Of a stretch of 64,000 nt of DNA, positions 46,811-58,560 are shown one piece after another. Numbering within the stretch: position 1 is the stretch's first letter; every line of letters starts with the position of its first letter. Position numbers and translations under genes: made by a program. Under the pieces are notes generated by a model. That model was not told the origin of the DNA. It saw only the letters and a list, made by a program, of their open reading frames with translations, and did no database searches. Source of the DNA: Leptospira chreensis (lineage in GTDB: Bacteria; Spirochaetota; Leptospiria; Leptospirales; Leptospiraceae); contig NZ_JAFFPS010000010.1 of NCBI RefSeq assembly GCF_016919165.1, forward strand, positions 62,001 to 126,000. Reading direction: 5' to 3'.

Positions 46811-49005
46811 CAGAGGTTATCGATGCCTACTTAGTAGAATCCGAAGAATTTCTTCGTGATATGGAATCGATCCTTCTTCGTACAGAAGTTTCCAGTCCAT
46901 CCGATAATGATTTAAATGCCATCTTCCGAGCGGTTCATACCATCAAAGGAACTGCGGGAATGTTTGGATTCGAATCCACTGTAAAGTTCACCCATGTGGT
47001 AGAAAATCTTTTAGATCGTTTGCGTTCCCACGAAATTCCTTTCCAACAAAAACTCACAGAAATTCTACTCAATGCCAAAGACCATCTCTCTTATTTAGTT
47101 TCTGAAGAAACCAAAGGAAAAATCCCAGAATCCAAAATCATACAGGGAAATTCGATTTTAGAATTGATGAAACCTTTTCTGAAAGCAAACATTACCAATC
47201 TTTCGAAGGAAAAAGAAGGCCAAAATCAAAACGATACACGAAATGAAACGGAGAACCATGAAGACGGGACTTATTCCGTTAATGTAGCGTCAAAACCAAA
47301 CTCTGGTTACAGGATCCCTGGTTACCTGATCTCCTTTCGCCCCAACCGGAATGTGTTTTCACAAGGTTTGGATCCCATTTCTTTTATTGGATATTTAAAA
47401 AAAATAGGAACCATTCGTTCCCTAAAAACAATTCCCGAAATCATTTCTCATTTGGACGGGTTTGATCCCGAATCTTGTTATTTAGGCTTTGAAATTCACT
47501 TTATTTCTGAATCGGATTTAGAAACTGTTCGTAAAGTATTTAACTTCATTGAAAACGATTCCTTTTTACATGTTTTACCAGAAGGGGCCTCTGTCGAAGA
47601 TCTGGCTGATCTTTCCGGCCAACTCCCAGAGGAAGAAATCCTACTCGGAAATACTTGGAAAGAAATTGGTATCCTAACAGACGCTAGTCTTATCCATTAC
47701 TTTGAAGAATTAAAATCTCGTAAAACCGGACTCCCTTCTCCGGCGGCCAAACTTCCATCCAATCTCCCTTCTATCGATCCAAAGATCCAAGAAACAGAGG
47801 AAAGACTTTTATCCAATCAAAACAAAGACCAAAACAAATCTGCCACCATCAAAGTTGATTCCAAAAGAATTGACAATCTAATCAACCGAGTAGGTGAATT
47901 GGTTGTTTCTTGTGCCAACATGAACCAACTCATTGGCTCAACTGAAGATTCTAACTTACAAGAATCTTCTATGCTTGCCATGAGGCTTCTCAATGAAGTT
48001 CGGGAAATTTCTCTCAAACTTCGCATGGTTCCCATTGGAGATAGTTTTCAAAAGTATACAAGGACCGTTCGTGACTTGGGAAAAGAACTGGGTAAGGATA
48101 TCAAACTCATTACCGAAGGAAATGAAACTGAACTTGATCGCAACATAGTCGATAAGTTAGGTGACCCTCTCACCCACCTTGTAAGAAATGCTTGTGATCA
48201 TGGATTAGAAACTCCTGAAGAACGAGAAAAAAAAGGAAAACCAAAACAAGGCACAATCAAACTGAATGCCTACCATGAAGCAGGAAGTGTGATCATTGAA
48301 ATCACAGATGATGGAAATGGAATTCAAAAAGAAAAGGTTTGGCAAAAAGGAATCGATAAAGGTCTTGTTTCCGGCCCCATACCTGACTCAGAAGAAGAGG
48401 TATTCAAACTCCTATTCCACCCTGGCCTTTCCACTGCTTCTCAAATCACCAATGTTTCCGGACGTGGTGTAGGTCTTGATGTTGTATTACAAAATATAGA
48501 GTCCTTACGCGGAGCCATCACAGTCAAATCCACTCCAAACCAGGGAAGCCGTTTCATTCTTAGGTTGCCATTAACCTTAGCCATTATCGATGGATTTTTA
48601 GTAGCAGTAGGACAAAACCAATTCATCATTCCGATGGATATGGTTTTGGAATGTTTGCATTTTACCGATGAACACAAAACCGATTCCAATCAGTTCTTTG
48701 CCCTTCGCGGGACATTAATTCCCTTCCTCCGATTGAGGGATTATTATCCAACGAACTCAGAGGGAAATACATTCCGTGAAAACATTGTGATTGTGAGAAA
48801 TGGAGAAAAAAAAGCGGGAATCGTTGTAGAACGACTTCTCGGAGAATACCAAACGGTAATCAAACCCATGGGTTCTGTATTTCGACATGTAAAAGGTGTG
48901 AGTGGGTCGAGTATTTTAGGAGATGGAAATGTGGCTCTCATCATAGACATCCCTTCTCTTTTTGAAAGAACCATAGCGATAGAAAACGAAAGATTATATA
49001 AATGA
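46801..49005 (+). CDS. cheA: Chemotaxis histidine kinase CheA
   Basis: 734 aa. P1 Hpt domain with His46 ([15 protein letters not shown]); an unusual P2-like region (about 175-285) containing [19 protein letters not shown]3 dimerisation ([20 protein letters not shown], about 350); P4 ATPase with [25 protein letters not shown] and GRGVGLDVV; and P5 CheW-like domain. Autophosphorylates on His46 and passes phosphate to CheY and CheB. All five domains are intact. Confidence 0.95.
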   Translation: MDLTEVIDAYLVESEEFLRDMESILLRTEVSSPSDNDLNAIFRAVHTIKGTAGMFGFESTVKFTHVVENLLDRLRSHEIPFQQKLTEILLNAKDHLSYLVSEETKGKIPESKIIQGNSILELMKPFLKANITNLSKEKEGQNQNDTRNETENHEDGTYSVNVASKPNSGYRIPGYLISFRPNRNVFSQGLDPISFIGYLKKIGTIRSLKTIPEIISHLDGFDPESCYLGFEIHFISESDLETVRKVFNFIENDSFLHVLPEGASVEDLADLSGQLPEEEILLGNTWKEIGILTDASLIHYFEELKSRKTGLPSPAAKLPSNLPSIDPKIQETEERLLSNQNKDQNKSATIKVDSKRIDNLINRVGELVVSCANMNQLIGSTEDSNLQESSMLAMRLLNEVREISLKLRMVPIGDSFQKYTRTVRDLGKELGKDIKLITEGNETELDRNIVDKLGDPLTHLVRNACDHGLETPEEREKKGKPKQGTIKLNAYHEAGSVIIEITDDGNGIQKEKVWQKGIDKGLVSGPIPDSEEEVFKLLFHPGLSTASQITNVSGRGVGLDVVLQNIESLRGAITVKSTPNQGSRFILRLPLTLAIIDGFLVAVGQNQFIIPMDMVLECLHFTDEHKTDSNQFFALRGTLIPFLRLRDYYPTNSEGNTFRENIVIVRNGEKKAGIVVERLLGEYQTVIKPMGSVFRHVKGVSGSSILGDGNVALIIDIPSLFERTIAIENERLYK

Positions 49006-49015
49006 AGAGGATGAT

Positions 49016-51730
49016 ATGAAAAATTTTAAGATAAACACGAAGCTGATAGTTTTTTTCCTTACGGGTTTACTATTTGTGATTTGGACTTCCGTTTATTCTT
49101 GGGGAACTTTGACAAACTCTTTGCCCTCAGAAGAAACCACAAAAATTCAAATTCAAAAATCGGAAACACTGGAAACGGTTTGGAATTTAAGCCAATCCAT
49201 ACAGTCCGATCTTTTCATAGTCCTACAATCCCAAGAACTAGATAAAACCTTAATCGCTAAAATAAAATACGATTTGGAAAAACTAAATTCTTCCTTTGAA
49301 CAGACATCTACCCTCCCCTCTTCTAAAGAAGAATCTACTATTCTGAAAGTTTTATCTACAGAAAAAGAGGACTATGTAAACAACATTCAGTCCTACTTAA
49401 ATGAACCGGAAGATATTTCAAAAAAAGAGCTTCTCAAATCGATCTTACCGCAAGTTTGGAAAGTTTATTCGACCTCTATTTCTCGTTGGAATACACAACT
49501 AACGAAGGATAACCTTTCTGCATCGATCCAAAATACGAACTCTTCCCAAGAGAAATTTTTCCCTATATTAGTTTCTGGTGGAATCTTTATTTTGATCACT
49601 GCAGTTTTACTATTTCTCTTATTAAAACAAGTGGGAAAACCTTTAAAAGATGCCATCCAAATCAAAACAGCCCTTGATAGTGTATCCACCAATGTGATGA
49701 TCTCCGATTTAGATTTGAATGTAGTGTATATGAATAAAGCCATTCACACTATGTTCGCCAAATCGGAAGCAGATATCAAAACGCAAATTAGAAACTTCTC
49801 ACTGAAAGATTTAATGGGAAGTAATATTGATGGTTACCATAAAGATCCAAGCCACCAAAGAAAACTTCTTGGATCTTTTACTTCCGAACACAAAACCAGT
49901 ATTAAAATTGGAAACCGTGAATTCAGTTTGATCGCCAATCCCATCATTACACCTACTGGAGAGAGACTCGGAAGTGTTGTGGAATGGGCCGATGTTACAG
50001 AGACCAACGCGAACTCAAGAGCTATCGAAAGATCTCAAGCAACCATTGAATTCAATATGGATGGAACCATCATCACTGCCAATGAGAACTTTTTAAATGT
50101 CATTGGTTATAGTTTGAATGAAATTAAAGGGCAACACCATAGACTCTTTGTGGAAACCCAAGAGGCAAACTCAGAACCTTACCGCCAATTTTGGGCGACT
50201 CTCAACCGAGGGGAATTCCAAGTCGCTGAATACAAACGAATTGGTAAGAATGGAAAAGACGTTTGGCTCCAAGCTACTTACACACCAATCCTGGATGCCA
50301 ATGGCAAACCTTATAAAGTGATCAAATTTGCGACAGACATCACTGAAAATAAAAAACAGGTTCGAGAGTTTGTCGGTCAAATTGAAGCCATCAACAAAGC
50401 GCAAGCAACCATCGAATTCAATATGGATGGAACCATCATCACAGCCAATGACATCTTCCTAAAAACAATGGGATACAGCTTACAAGAAATTGCTGGAAAA
50501 CACCACAGAATGTTTGTGGAACCTTCCATGGTGAACTCAGAAGAATACCGTCAATTTTGGATTACACTCAATCGAGGTGAATACCAAACAGCAGAATACA
50601 GAAGGATCGGCAAGGGAGGAAAAGGCGTTTGGCTCCAAGCCACCTACAACCCTATCCTTGATCTCAATGGAAAACCTTATAAAGTCATTAAATTTGCAAC
50701 AGACATCACTGATCAAAAAAACATCGCAATCGAAACAGCTCGCATTGTAGACGATCTTGTGATTGGACTTGCTGCTTTAGAAAGTGGAGATCTCACACAA
50801 CTCATCACGAACGAATATGATGGAGGATTTGCAAAACTTAGAGACTCCTTTAACAATACTTCCAAAAAACTTGTGGATATCATTAACGATGTGAGAACCA
50901 ATACGGACGCTTTGGTAAATGCCGCCGACGAAGTGGCATCTACTGCGAGCACTCTTTCCCAAGGAGCCAGCGAACAAGCAGCCTCAGTAGAAGAAACATC
51001 CGCTTCCTTAGAAGAAATGGGAGCCTCCATTGACCAAAATGCAGAGAATGCAAAACAAACAGATACCATTGCCACCAAATCTGCCAAAGATGCAAAACAA
51101 GGAGGAGAAGCGGTCCGAAATACTGTATCAGCAATGAAAGAGATTGCAGATAAAATTTCCATCATCGAAGACATTGCTTACCAAACCAACTTACTTGCGT
51201 TAAATGCTGCAATTGAAGCGGCAAGAGCTGGGGAACATGGAAAAGGATTTGCTGTTGTCGCTTCTGAAGTTAGAAAACTCGCAGAACGTTCGCAAAAATC
51301 AGCAAATGAAATCGGAAGTTTGGCTGGAAATTCCGTACAAATTGCCGAGTCTGCGGGAAAACTCATTGAAGAAATTGTTCCAGCCATCAATAAAACTGCG
51401 GATTTAGTACAAGAAATCACTGCGGCAAGTCAGGAACAGTCCTCTGGTGTGAACGAAGTCAATAAAGCCATGGGCCAACTCGACCAAGTCTCTCAACAAT
51501 CAGCCACTGCCTCGGAAGAACTTGCAGCGATTGCGGAAGAACTCCAAGCACAAGCAGAGAAATTACTCTCTTCCATTAGTTTCTTCAAATTAGGAAAACA
51601 ATCGGCTTTCCAACCAACGTTTGAATCGAAACAATCAAAACCAGTTGCCAAACCTTCGGGACGGCAACCAGTACCAGTTGCAAGAAAGTCCAGTGCGTCC
51701 GATGAAACAGATAAGTTTCAGAAGTATTAA
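49016..51730 (+). CDS. Methyl-accepting chemotaxis protein with three PAS domains
   Basis: 904 aa. TM1 at about 9-29; a periplasmic segment of about 150 residues; TM2 at about 181-205. PAS1 (about 215-325) is degenerate. PAS2 (about 340-452) and PAS3 (about 462-574) are near-identical tandem copies with RQFW.TLNRGE and [19 protein letters not shown]-like segment follows, then the MCP hairpin with [20 protein letters not shown] at the tip. Resembles Aer/redox-type receptors in the PAS build. No haem or FAD ligand is clear. Ends in KY without an obvious CheR pentapeptide. Confidence 0.93.
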   Translation: MKNFKINTKLIVFFLTGLLFVIWTSVYSWGTLTNSLPSEETTKIQIQKSETLETVWNLSQSIQSDLFIVLQSQELDKTLIAKIKYDLEKLNSSFEQTSTLPSSKEESTILKVLSTEKEDYVNNIQSYLNEPEDISKKELLKSILPQVWKVYSTSISRWNTQLTKDNLSASIQNTNSSQEKFFPILVSGGIFILITAVLLFLLLKQVGKPLKDAIQIKTALDSVSTNVMISDLDLNVVYMNKAIHTMFAKSEADIKTQIRNFSLKDLMGSNIDGYHKDPSHQRKLLGSFTSEHKTSIKIGNREFSLIANPIITPTGERLGSVVEWADVTETNANSRAIERSQATIEFNMDGTIITANENFLNVIGYSLNEIKGQHHRLFVETQEANSEPYRQFWATLNRGEFQVAEYKRIGKNGKDVWLQATYTPILDANGKPYKVIKFATDITENKKQVREFVGQIEAINKAQATIEFNMDGTIITANDIFLKTMGYSLQEIAGKHHRMFVEPSMVNSEEYRQFWITLNRGEYQTAEYRRIGKGGKGVWLQATYNPILDLNGKPYKVIKFATDITDQKNIAIETARIVDDLVIGLAALESGDLTQLITNEYDGGFAKLRDSFNNTSKKLVDIINDVRTNTDALVNAADEVASTASTLSQGASEQAASVEETSASLEEMGASIDQNAENAKQTDTIATKSAKDAKQGGEAVRNTVSAMKEIADKISIIEDIAYQTNLLALNAAIEAARAGEHGKGFAVVASEVRKLAERSQKSANEIGSLAGNSVQIAESAGKLIEEIVPAINKTADLVQEITAASQEQSSGVNEVNKAMGQLDQVSQQSATASEELAAIAEELQAQAEKLLSSISFFKLGKQSAFQPTFESKQSKPVAKPSGRQPVPVARKSSASDETDKFQKY

Positions 51731-51743
51731 ATAGGATATCCAT

Positions 51744-52220
51744 ATGCAGGAACTCCAATACTTAACCTTTCTCATTTCGGAAGAACTTTTTGGTTTGGGA
51801 ATATTGTACATCAAAGAGATCATCGAATTTGAATCGGTGACCCATGTCCCGATGATGCCCGATTACATTCCTGGGGTAATTAATCTCAGAGGAAATGTAG
51901 TACCAGTCATTGATCTCAATACCAGATTCTACAAAAGAAAAACAGAAACCACTCGCAAAACCTGTATCATCATCACTGAAATCAAACTAGAAACAGAAAT
52001 CATTGATGTCGGGCTCCTTGTGGATGCTGTGAATGAAGTGGTAGACATCGTACCTGAATCCATCGAAGAACCGCCAAGTTTCGGATCTAAAATCCGTTTA
52101 GATTTTATCCAAGGACTGGGAAAGTTAGAGAACAAATTTGTGATTATTTTAAAGGTGAACCAAATTTTGGAGCTTTCTGAGTTACAAGCCATCCAAGAAA
52201 CTTCGTCCAATGTTACTTAA
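51744..52220 (+). CDS. cheW: Chemotaxis coupling protein CheW
   Basis: 158 aa. Two SH3-like CheW subdomains: LTFLISEELFGLGILYIKEII, then VPMMPDYIPGVINLRGNVVPVIDL. Residues for binding CheA P5 and the receptor tip are conserved. It directly follows the MCP gene and abuts cheD without a gap. Confidence 0.94.
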   Translation: MQELQYLTFLISEELFGLGILYIKEIIEFESVTHVPMMPDYIPGVINLRGNVVPVIDLNTRFYKRKTETTRKTCIIITEIKLETEIIDVGLLVDAVNEVVDIVPESIEEPPSFGSKIRLDFIQGLGKLENKFVIILKVNQILELSELQAIQETSSNVT

Positions 52221-52709
52221 ATGGAATCTCCCAAGGAAGTCACAGACCGGTTTTTGAACCCCGGAGAAATTTTTTTCGGCGGAGCAGAATTTAGAGTTCG
52301 TACCTTACTTGGGTCTTGTGTTTCCATTGTTTTATGGCACCCCAATCGCCATATCGGAGGGATGTGCCACTACCTCCTACCCACTCCTGCCGATCTTCAT
52401 TCAGAAAAAACACATAAATATGGACAAGATGCCGTTGCATTTTTTTTAACAGAAATTAAAAAACATAAATCAAAACCAAATGAGTATTATGCTAAAATTT
52501 TCGGAGGTTCAAATATGTTCCTCCATGAAGAAAGAGAAATTCTAAAAGACAATTCCACCTCCCTTGTTGGAACAAGGAATGCCGAGTTTGCGAAGAAGGT
52601 TCTAAAAGAAAATGAAATCAAAATCATCTCAGAAGACACTGGCGGGACTTTATCAAGAAAAGTCTATTTTACAGTTTGGGACGGTGAAGTTTGGGTAGAA
52701 AAAAAATAA
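52221..52709 (+). CDS. cheD: Chemotaxis receptor deamidase CheD
   Basis: 162 aa. Catalytic residues of the CheD family are visible as Cys33 and His50 in [13 protein letters not shown] and GGMCHYLLP, with Thr28. It deamidates glutamines on MCPs and in some bacteria binds CheC. The protein starts at the base after the cheW stop. Confidence 0.93.
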   Translation: MESPKEVTDRFLNPGEIFFGGAEFRVRTLLGSCVSIVLWHPNRHIGGMCHYLLPTPADLHSEKTHKYGQDAVAFFLTEIKKHKSKPNEYYAKIFGGSNMFLHEEREILKDNSTSLVGTRNAEFAKKVLKENEIKIISEDTGGTLSRKVYFTVWDGEVWVEKK

Positions 52710-52713
52710 ACTT

Positions 52714-53766
52714 ATGAAAAAAATCAAAGTTTTTGTAATCGATGACTCTGCTGTCGTAAGACAGGTATTAGCTGAAATTTTCAAAGAAGATTCGGTTTTC
52801 GAATTTTTAGGCAGCGCTTCCGATCCTATTTTTGCTTTAGATAAAATGAATAATGATTGGCCCGATGTCATTGTTTTGGATATCGAAATGCCAAGAATGG
52901 ATGGATTGTCTTTTTTAAAAAAAATCATGTCGGAAAGACCAACCCCTGTTGTCATTTGTTCCACCTTGACCACAGAAGGTTCAGATACTGCCATGCTTGC
53001 GATGAGTCTTGGGGCCATTGATATCATCACAAAACCAAAAATCGGATTAAAAGATTTTTTACATGAATCAACCATTGAACTCACCGATGCCGTGATCGCA
53101 GCGGCAGCGGTTTCTTTAAAGTCACTGCCAACCCTTTCTAACAAACAACAGTTCACGATCAAAACCGATAAAAAACAAGATATCTCCCAACTCCAAGCCA
53201 CAGAAAAAATTGTCGCGATTGGCACATCCACGGGTGGGACCATTGCCTTGGAAGAAGTGCTCACAAAACTACCCAAAGATAAAACCCCAGGTATTGTCAT
53301 TGTCCAACATATGCCTGAAAAGTTTACAGAAACCTTTGCCAAACGATTGGATTCCATTTGTGAAATTAGTGTCAGAGAAGCAAAAGACGGAGACCGCGTC
53401 GTCCGAGGACTAGCACTCATTGCACCAGGGAACCGCCATATGACTGTAAAGCGATCGGGAGCCCAATACTATGTGGAAGTGATGGATGGCCCTCTTGTGA
53501 ATCGTCACAAACCATCTGTGGATGTACTCTTTCGTTCAGTGGCAAGACAAGCTGGGAAAAATTCCAAGGGAATCATTATGACAGGAATGGGAGATGATGG
53601 AGCTGCCGGCTTACATGAGATGAAGGAAGCAGGTGCAGAAACCATTGCTCAAAACGAAGAAACGTCGGTTGTGTTTGGAATGCCGAAGGAAGCGATTAAG
53701 AGAGGAGGTGTTGACCACATCCTCCCTCTTTCTGAAATTTACAAAACGATTGTGGGTTACGGTTGA
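52714..53766 (+). CDS. cheB: Chemotaxis protein-glutamate methylesterase CheB
   Basis: 350 aa. N-terminal receiver (Asp56 in [11 protein letters not shown]) and C-terminal methylesterase with Ser172 (AIGTSTGGT), His199 (VQHMPE) and Asp295 ([10 protein letters not shown]). It removes methyl groups added by CheR; no cheR is present here. The stop codon is immediately adjacent to that of the convergent carboxylase gene (zero-base gap). Confidence 0.95.
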   Translation: MKKIKVFVIDDSAVVRQVLAEIFKEDSVFEFLGSASDPIFALDKMNNDWPDVIVLDIEMPRMDGLSFLKKIMSERPTPVVICSTLTTEGSDTAMLAMSLGAIDIITKPKIGLKDFLHESTIELTDAVIAAAAVSLKSLPTLSNKQQFTIKTDKKQDISQLQATEKIVAIGTSTGGTIALEEVLTKLPKDKTPGIVIVQHMPEKFTETFAKRLDSICEISVREAKDGDRVVRGLALIAPGNRHMTVKRSGAQYYVEVMDGPLVNRHKPSVDVLFRSVARQAGKNSKGIIMTGMGDDGAAGLHEMKEAGAETIAQNEETSVVFGMPKEAIKRGGVDHILPLSEIYKTIVGYG

Positions 53767-56520
53767 TTAACCGAGACCCAACTCTTTCGTTACTTTAATT
53801 TTTCTCGCGCGAATGTCTTCAGGAGATTCTTCTTTGAGAATTTCATCTGGTTTGATTTTGAAGATAGCTTGTGCTTTAGAAACGATCTTTCCATCAGAAT
53901 CCACCATAAGATTTTTCACAATGGTTCCGCTCACAGGAGCCAGAATTTTGTTAAACATCTTCATTACCTCAATGATAAAGAGAGGTTGTCCCGCTTGGAA
54001 ATGTTCTCCTTCATTGATGAGTTGTGGTAGATTCGGAGCTTCTTTAGAATAGAACATTCCCCCCATCGGTGCCACAATTTCATCCCCAGACATTTTTGGT
54101 GGTGGGTTCAGTGTTTTGATAAAAGCATCTCTTGTGTCTTTGCTTTTAAATTCCTCAGGAACCACTCCGTCCAAATCTGCATTCACATCCAAACCAAAGA
54201 AGTTGGATTTAATACCGATTTTTGGTAACAGTAATAGAGTTTCTAGTCCCGCTTGGAATCCGTTATGGCTTGCCACCGATGCTGTCCAAAGTTCTTCCGA
54301 AAGTGACTTCGAAGGATTTTTACCCTTAGCGAGTGCTTCGGACAATTCTTTCCAAGAACTAAGGCCAGTGCGAGTCGACAATTCAGAATAAAATGCTTTG
54401 GCTTCTGTCAGAAGGTTGGCATCATGATCCCAAATCTTTTCAGAGCTTGCTTTGGCTTCCGTTGTATCTAAGTTCAAATAGTAATACAAAGAATCTAAAA
54501 ATTGGATGGGGTTTTCAGAGAAAGTAACTGTATCCCCTTTGCGAGTCCAAAGTTTGCCATCAAAGTATCCTAAAAATCCACCCAGTAAATGTGGGTTAGC
54601 AAGAAGACGTTCCATAGGTCGAATGACAAGGGTCATCTTTTTGTTTAGGACTTTTTTGAGATCCGCATCAGCCGCTTTTGTTTTCTCAGTCCAAAGATAC
54701 TCTAAATCCAAATCATTGATGATGGATTGTAAGGCACCAATTCCTGCCAAATACGAAATCATAAATGCCGTAGATGGTTTGAACATCGCATCCTTACCCA
54801 AAATCCACTGGATGAGTCCGTAGTGAACGAGTAAGTTAGTTTCTAGGTTTTGCCCTCTAAGCTCTGTTTTGCGAAGAATATTTCCTAAAATTTCTAAGTT
54901 TTCTGTTCTCGAATTTCCATAAGAAACAATGAGAGCCACGTTGGAATCGTAGGCACCAGCTAAGTTGTAGTGAACAAAAGCTCCCGTGTCTGGGTTACGA
55001 GTACAAATTCCTTGGTCATCACGGATCTCTTCCGGGAGTTCATTGGACCAGTTTTGAATGATCCCACCTGCGTGTGGTTGCAGCGCTCGGTTTGTGGCAT
55101 TGATTCGAACTTCCGCACCGGATACGTTGCGAACAATTCGTTCTGGTTTAGGAACTTTTGGTCCGTGGATGGAAAGGACTGCCATTGCTTCTACAAGGGA
55201 ATCAATATAAAAGATATCATTCGGATCGTTCGGATTGGTGAACTTCATTTTGTACACCATCTCAGTGACCCGGTGTTCCACCTGAATCCTTGTGTTTACT
55301 TCCATAAAGAAGAAACTATTTCCTTCTACGATACATTCAAAAGTAGATACAGAATTCAAACGAATGGCCTTACCGAACACTTCGGCTTGGTTTTCCATAT
55401 CTTTTAAAGTTTGTACGTCTTTATCTAAGATGGCAGCTTTTTTAGGATTTGCCGAACGAACTATATCCGCTTCTTTTTGGAGTAATTCCACAGTTTGTGA
55501 AATCTCTAAAAGTTTTTGTTCATGCATCTGCAAAGAGCAATCACGTCCCCCAAGAGACAAAGACCACTCTCCGTTACCAATTAACTGAATTTCGTTGTGG
55601 CGAGTGTTTTCAATATTAAGTTCGATGAGAAAGTTTCTGTTGGATCCAACGGCTGTGACTTTGGATTCCGCAAGGATTTCCATAACAGCAGCATCAATTT
55701 CTGATTTTTCGCCAATGACACGTTGGCCTTTTCCACCACCACCACCGATGTATTTGAATCGAACTCTTTTGCCAGGATATTTTTTCCAAATATCTTCACA
55801 AAGAATCGCAGATTCTTTTTGTAAGTCAGGGATGGATGTGATGTCTATGGTTTTTTCGTAAGAAAGTTGGAGTAAGTCTTCTGCATTGTCTTCGAGAGAC
55901 CGCGCTTCATTGAAAGAAAAGGTTAAATTATTTTCTTTAGCAACTTTCAGAAGTCCGTCTTTAGAATTTCCCGTTTTACGAAGTAAAGCAAGAGCTGTGA
56001 TATTATCCACACCAGGAGTTACCGATACATTCAGACTTCTTGCCAATTTTTTAGCTTCGTCTTTGGCACCAGCACCTTTGGCCACATGGGAACTTGGTCC
56101 CATAAAAATAATTCCGGCTTTTTCAATGGCTTCAATGAATTCTGCATCCTCTGCCATAAATCCGTAACCGGCAAAGATATGAGTGTATCCATTATCTTTA
56201 GCAATTCCTATGATTTGGCGGATGCGTTGTTCTTTCTCTTCTTTACCAGCACCCATGTAATCAGGAACACGGTGGATATTTTCTGGGAATCGAAAGTTAC
56301 GAAGTTCCGGAGCGAGAGCCTTTGGATAAACGATGGAATCTTTTTCTGAAAGTAAAATTCCGTATTCCTTCACACCAATGGAATCAAAAACATCCATGGT
56401 TTCTTTACGAACAGGGCCACGGCAAACAATGAGACATTTGATCGATTCCACACTGAAAGAACGAATCCATGCGGATTCGGATTCTTGGAATTGAATGCGT
56501 TTTAAATTCTTATCTAACAT
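53767..56520 (-). CDS. Divergent biotin carboxylase/biotin carrier subunit of acyl-CoA carboxylase
   Basis: 917 aa from ATG 56520 (the frame also opens at TTG 56532). ATP-grasp biotin carboxylase over the first about 520 residues, with FAGYGFMAEDAEF, a glycine loop GGGGGKGQRV, GGRDCSLQMHEQK and EVNTRIQVEHRVTE. About 60 extra residues precede the glycine loop. The region 520-820 is unrecognised. The C-terminal biotinyl domain has EVMKM with the acceptor Lys. It is much longer than PCCA/MCCA (about 660-700). Partner is the adjacent carboxyltransferase. Confidence 0.85.
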   Translation of the reverse strand: MLDKNLKRIQFQESESAWIRSFSVESIKCLIVCRGPVRKETMDVFDSIGVKEYGILLSEKDSIVYPKALAPELRNFRFPENIHRVPDYMGAGKEEKEQRIRQIIGIAKDNGYTHIFAGYGFMAEDAEFIEAIEKAGIIFMGPSSHVAKGAGAKDEAKKLARSLNVSVTPGVDNITALALLRKTGNSKDGLLKVAKENNLTFSFNEARSLEDNAEDLLQLSYEKTIDITSIPDLQKESAILCEDIWKKYPGKRVRFKYIGGGGGKGQRVIGEKSEIDAAVMEILAESKVTAVGSNRNFLIELNIENTRHNEIQLIGNGEWSLSLGGRDCSLQMHEQKLLEISQTVELLQKEADIVRSANPKKAAILDKDVQTLKDMENQAEVFGKAIRLNSVSTFECIVEGNSFFFMEVNTRIQVEHRVTEMVYKMKFTNPNDPNDIFYIDSLVEAMAVLSIHGPKVPKPERIVRNVSGAEVRINATNRALQPHAGGIIQNWSNELPEEIRDDQGICTRNPDTGAFVHYNLAGAYDSNVALIVSYGNSRTENLEILGNILRKTELRGQNLETNLLVHYGLIQWILGKDAMFKPSTAFMISYLAGIGALQSIINDLDLEYLWTEKTKAADADLKKVLNKKMTLVIRPMERLLANPHLLGGFLGYFDGKLWTRKGDTVTFSENPIQFLDSLYYYLNLDTTEAKASSEKIWDHDANLLTEAKAFYSELSTRTGLSSWKELSEALAKGKNPSKSLSEELWTASVASHNGFQAGLETLLLLPKIGIKSNFFGLDVNADLDGVVPEEFKSKDTRDAFIKTLNPPPKMSGDEIVAPMGGMFYSKEAPNLPQLINEGEHFQAGQPLFIIEVMKMFNKILAPVSGTIVKNLMVDSDGKIVSKAQAIFKIKPDEILKEESPEDIRARKIKVTKELGLG

Positions 56521-56524
56521 GGAA

Positions 56525-58171
56525 TTACTCAAACTCCCTTTGAGGACCGGACATTTCCGCCGGTTTGTATTTGGACATCAGGAAACTCAAGTTTTTAGAT
56601 AACACATTTCTTGTGTATCCTGGTAGGATGATCGAAGAAACCGAACCAAGAGAAAGTGCTTCTTTTGGATTCATTAGTTCTCTTTCGTATCTTTGGCCAA
56701 TTTCAAAAAGTTTGGAATCACGAATGGAAGCGGCTTCCTTATCACTCATACCTTTTTTTACATTGGCTAAAAATTCTTTTTGGATGGTTGTGATTTCGTC
56801 TTTGTAAACATACTCTTTTCCTGCAGGACCCATTACCGCAATCCTTGCCGTAGGAAGAGCAAACACCATCGATGCTCCCGTAAAATAGGAGTTAAATGTT
56901 GCATAAGCTCCACCAAAGGCGTTACGAATGATGAGAGTAAGTCTTGGAGTGCGAAGATCAATGATGGAATCGAGAAGTTTTCTACCTTCGAGAACAATTC
57001 CATTTTGTTCTTGGTCACGTCCTGGTAAAAATCCAGTTGTGTCCTCTACAAATACCATAGGGATATTGTATAAGTTACAGAATCTTACAAAACGAGTTCC
57101 TTTGCGAGAAGCCCCGATATCAATCTGACCAGAAGATACGGCAGAGTTATTGGCAAGAAAACCAACTACATGTCCACCGATTCGGCCAAAAGCAGTCACA
57201 ATGTTTCTTGCTCTTTGTGGTTGTAATTCAAAGAACTCGCCATGGTCACAGATTTGTTGTAAGTAAAGAGTGATATCAAACGGAGTGTTCATACCTGTTG
57301 GGGAATTGAAAGTTTTACGGAAAAGGATGTCTTCTTCGTAAATGAATCTGTCCACAGGATCTGATGTAGGATAAAACGGCGCAAAACTATGATTATTGTC
57401 TGGTAAATAAGATAACAAACGAATGGCAGTTCTTAGGGAACCCAGCTCATCATTGGTAACAAGGTCAACCACACCGGACTGTCCGTGAACTTTTGGTCCA
57501 CCTAAATCCTCAGCAGAAACATCTTCACCAAGAACTGATTTCACAACACCGGGACCTGTGAGACCAAAGAAGGTTCCATCACATTGGATCATAAAAGATC
57601 CTTGGCGCGGAAGGTAAGCTCCACCACCGGCATTAAAACCAAACATCAACATGACAGAAGGAACCACACCACTGATCTTTCGGAGTGCCGTAAAAGCTTC
57701 CGAATAACCATCGAGTCCACCCACTCCCGCAGGAACATAGGCACCCGCAGAGTCGTTCATACCAATGAGAGGAATTCCATGAGTTCCTGCCATTTGGATG
57801 AGACGAGCGAGTTTACTTCCGTTCGTTGCGTCCATGGAACCGGCACGAAGTGTGAAGTCATGTCCGTAGACTGCAACATCACGACCTTTGATATTTAAAA
57901 TTCCAGTCACAATCGAGGCACCGTCTAAATTGGGTCCCCAGTTTTGGTAAGTGATATTAGGTTCTTCGTCGGTAAGGACTTTGATTCTCTCCCAAACCGT
58001 CATACGGCTTTTGGAGTGTTGGACGCGGATTCGATCTTCTCCGCCTCCTAGAAAGGGTTTTTCAATTAATTCCTTTCCTAGTTTGAGAGCATCATCATAA
58101 ATTCCGGTTTGAGTTTCCGGAGCCTTGGTTTCTTTAAACGGGTTGTTTAGGGAATACTGCTTGGTTTCCAT
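56525..58171 (-). CDS. Acyl-CoA carboxylase carboxyltransferase subunit
   Basis: 548 aa, crotonase-fold carboxyltransferase of the PCCB/MCCB/AccD class. Visible: [36 protein letters not shown]-equivalent [23 protein letters not shown], and [17 protein letters not shown]. Probably carboxylates propionyl-, acetyl- or a related acyl-CoA with the biotin subunit encoded just downstream (4-bp gap). The acyl specificity residue cannot be read confidently. Confidence 0.9.
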   Translation of the reverse strand: METKQYSLNNPFKETKAPETQTGIYDDALKLGKELIEKPFLGGGEDRIRVQHSKSRMTVWERIKVLTDEEPNITYQNWGPNLDGASIVTGILNIKGRDVAVYGHDFTLRAGSMDATNGSKLARLIQMAGTHGIPLIGMNDSAGAYVPAGVGGLDGYSEAFTALRKISGVVPSVMLMFGFNAGGGAYLPRQGSFMIQCDGTFFGLTGPGVVKSVLGEDVSAEDLGGPKVHGQSGVVDLVTNDELGSLRTAIRLLSYLPDNNHSFAPFYPTSDPVDRFIYEEDILFRKTFNSPTGMNTPFDITLYLQQICDHGEFFELQPQRARNIVTAFGRIGGHVVGFLANNSAVSSGQIDIGASRKGTRFVRFCNLYNIPMVFVEDTTGFLPGRDQEQNGIVLEGRKLLDSIIDLRTPRLTLIIRNAFGGAYATFNSYFTGASMVFALPTARIAVMGPAGKEYVYKDEITTIQKEFLANVKKGMSDKEAASIRDSKLFEIGQRYERELMNPKEALSLGSVSSIILPGYTRNVLSKNLSFLMSKYKPAEMSGPQREFE

Positions 58172-58218
58172 AAGTTTTTTTCCAATGTTTTGTCTAGGAT
58201 CACTTAGAAAAGTGATTT

Positions 58219-58560
58219 TTACTTCAGAGCAGAGCTCAAATCAGGATAAATTGTAAATAGCTGCTGCATTCCAATGATATCGAATACTTTCTCTACCGCC
58301 GGTTGAAGACCGCAGATAGAAATGCTTATTTTTTGCTCTTGGCAAAGGCGTAGTGTTGTGACGAGCAACCGAAGTCCTGCAGAAGAGATAAAGGGAACAT
58401 CACTCAAATTGAAAATGACTGGTTTTCCTGCCGCTCCGACAAGGGCCATCAAATCTTTTTCTATTTTATGTGTATTGTGAACATCCAAATTGCCTTGGAC
58501 ATGTACAACCAACTTGTCTCCAATTGCTTCCGAATGGATTCCAATTTTGTCTTCGTTCAT
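58219..58560 (-). CDS. Anti-sigma factor antagonist (STAS, SpoIIAA/RsbV-like)
   Basis: 113-aa STAS protein. The phosphorylation region is [18 protein letters not shown], serines at 59-60. The gene is preceded by a phosphatase-kinase fusion gene (4-bp overlap), so this is almost certainly the substrate: kinase-phosphorylated when inactive, dephosphorylated to release the partner. Whether the final target is a sigma factor is unknown, since no sigma factor gene is adjacent. Confidence 0.9.
   Translation of the reverse strand: MNEDKIGIHSEAIGDKLVVHVQGNLDVHNTHKIEKDLMALVGAAGKPVIFNLSDVPFISSAGLRLLVTTLRLCQEQKISISICGLQPAVEKVFDIIGMQQLFTIYPDLSSALK

Noticed and set aside
53759..53772. GGTTGATTAACC at the cheB/carboxylase junction as a regulatory palindrome
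   Set aside because: Four-bp arms only, fully explained by overlapping codons and stop codons.
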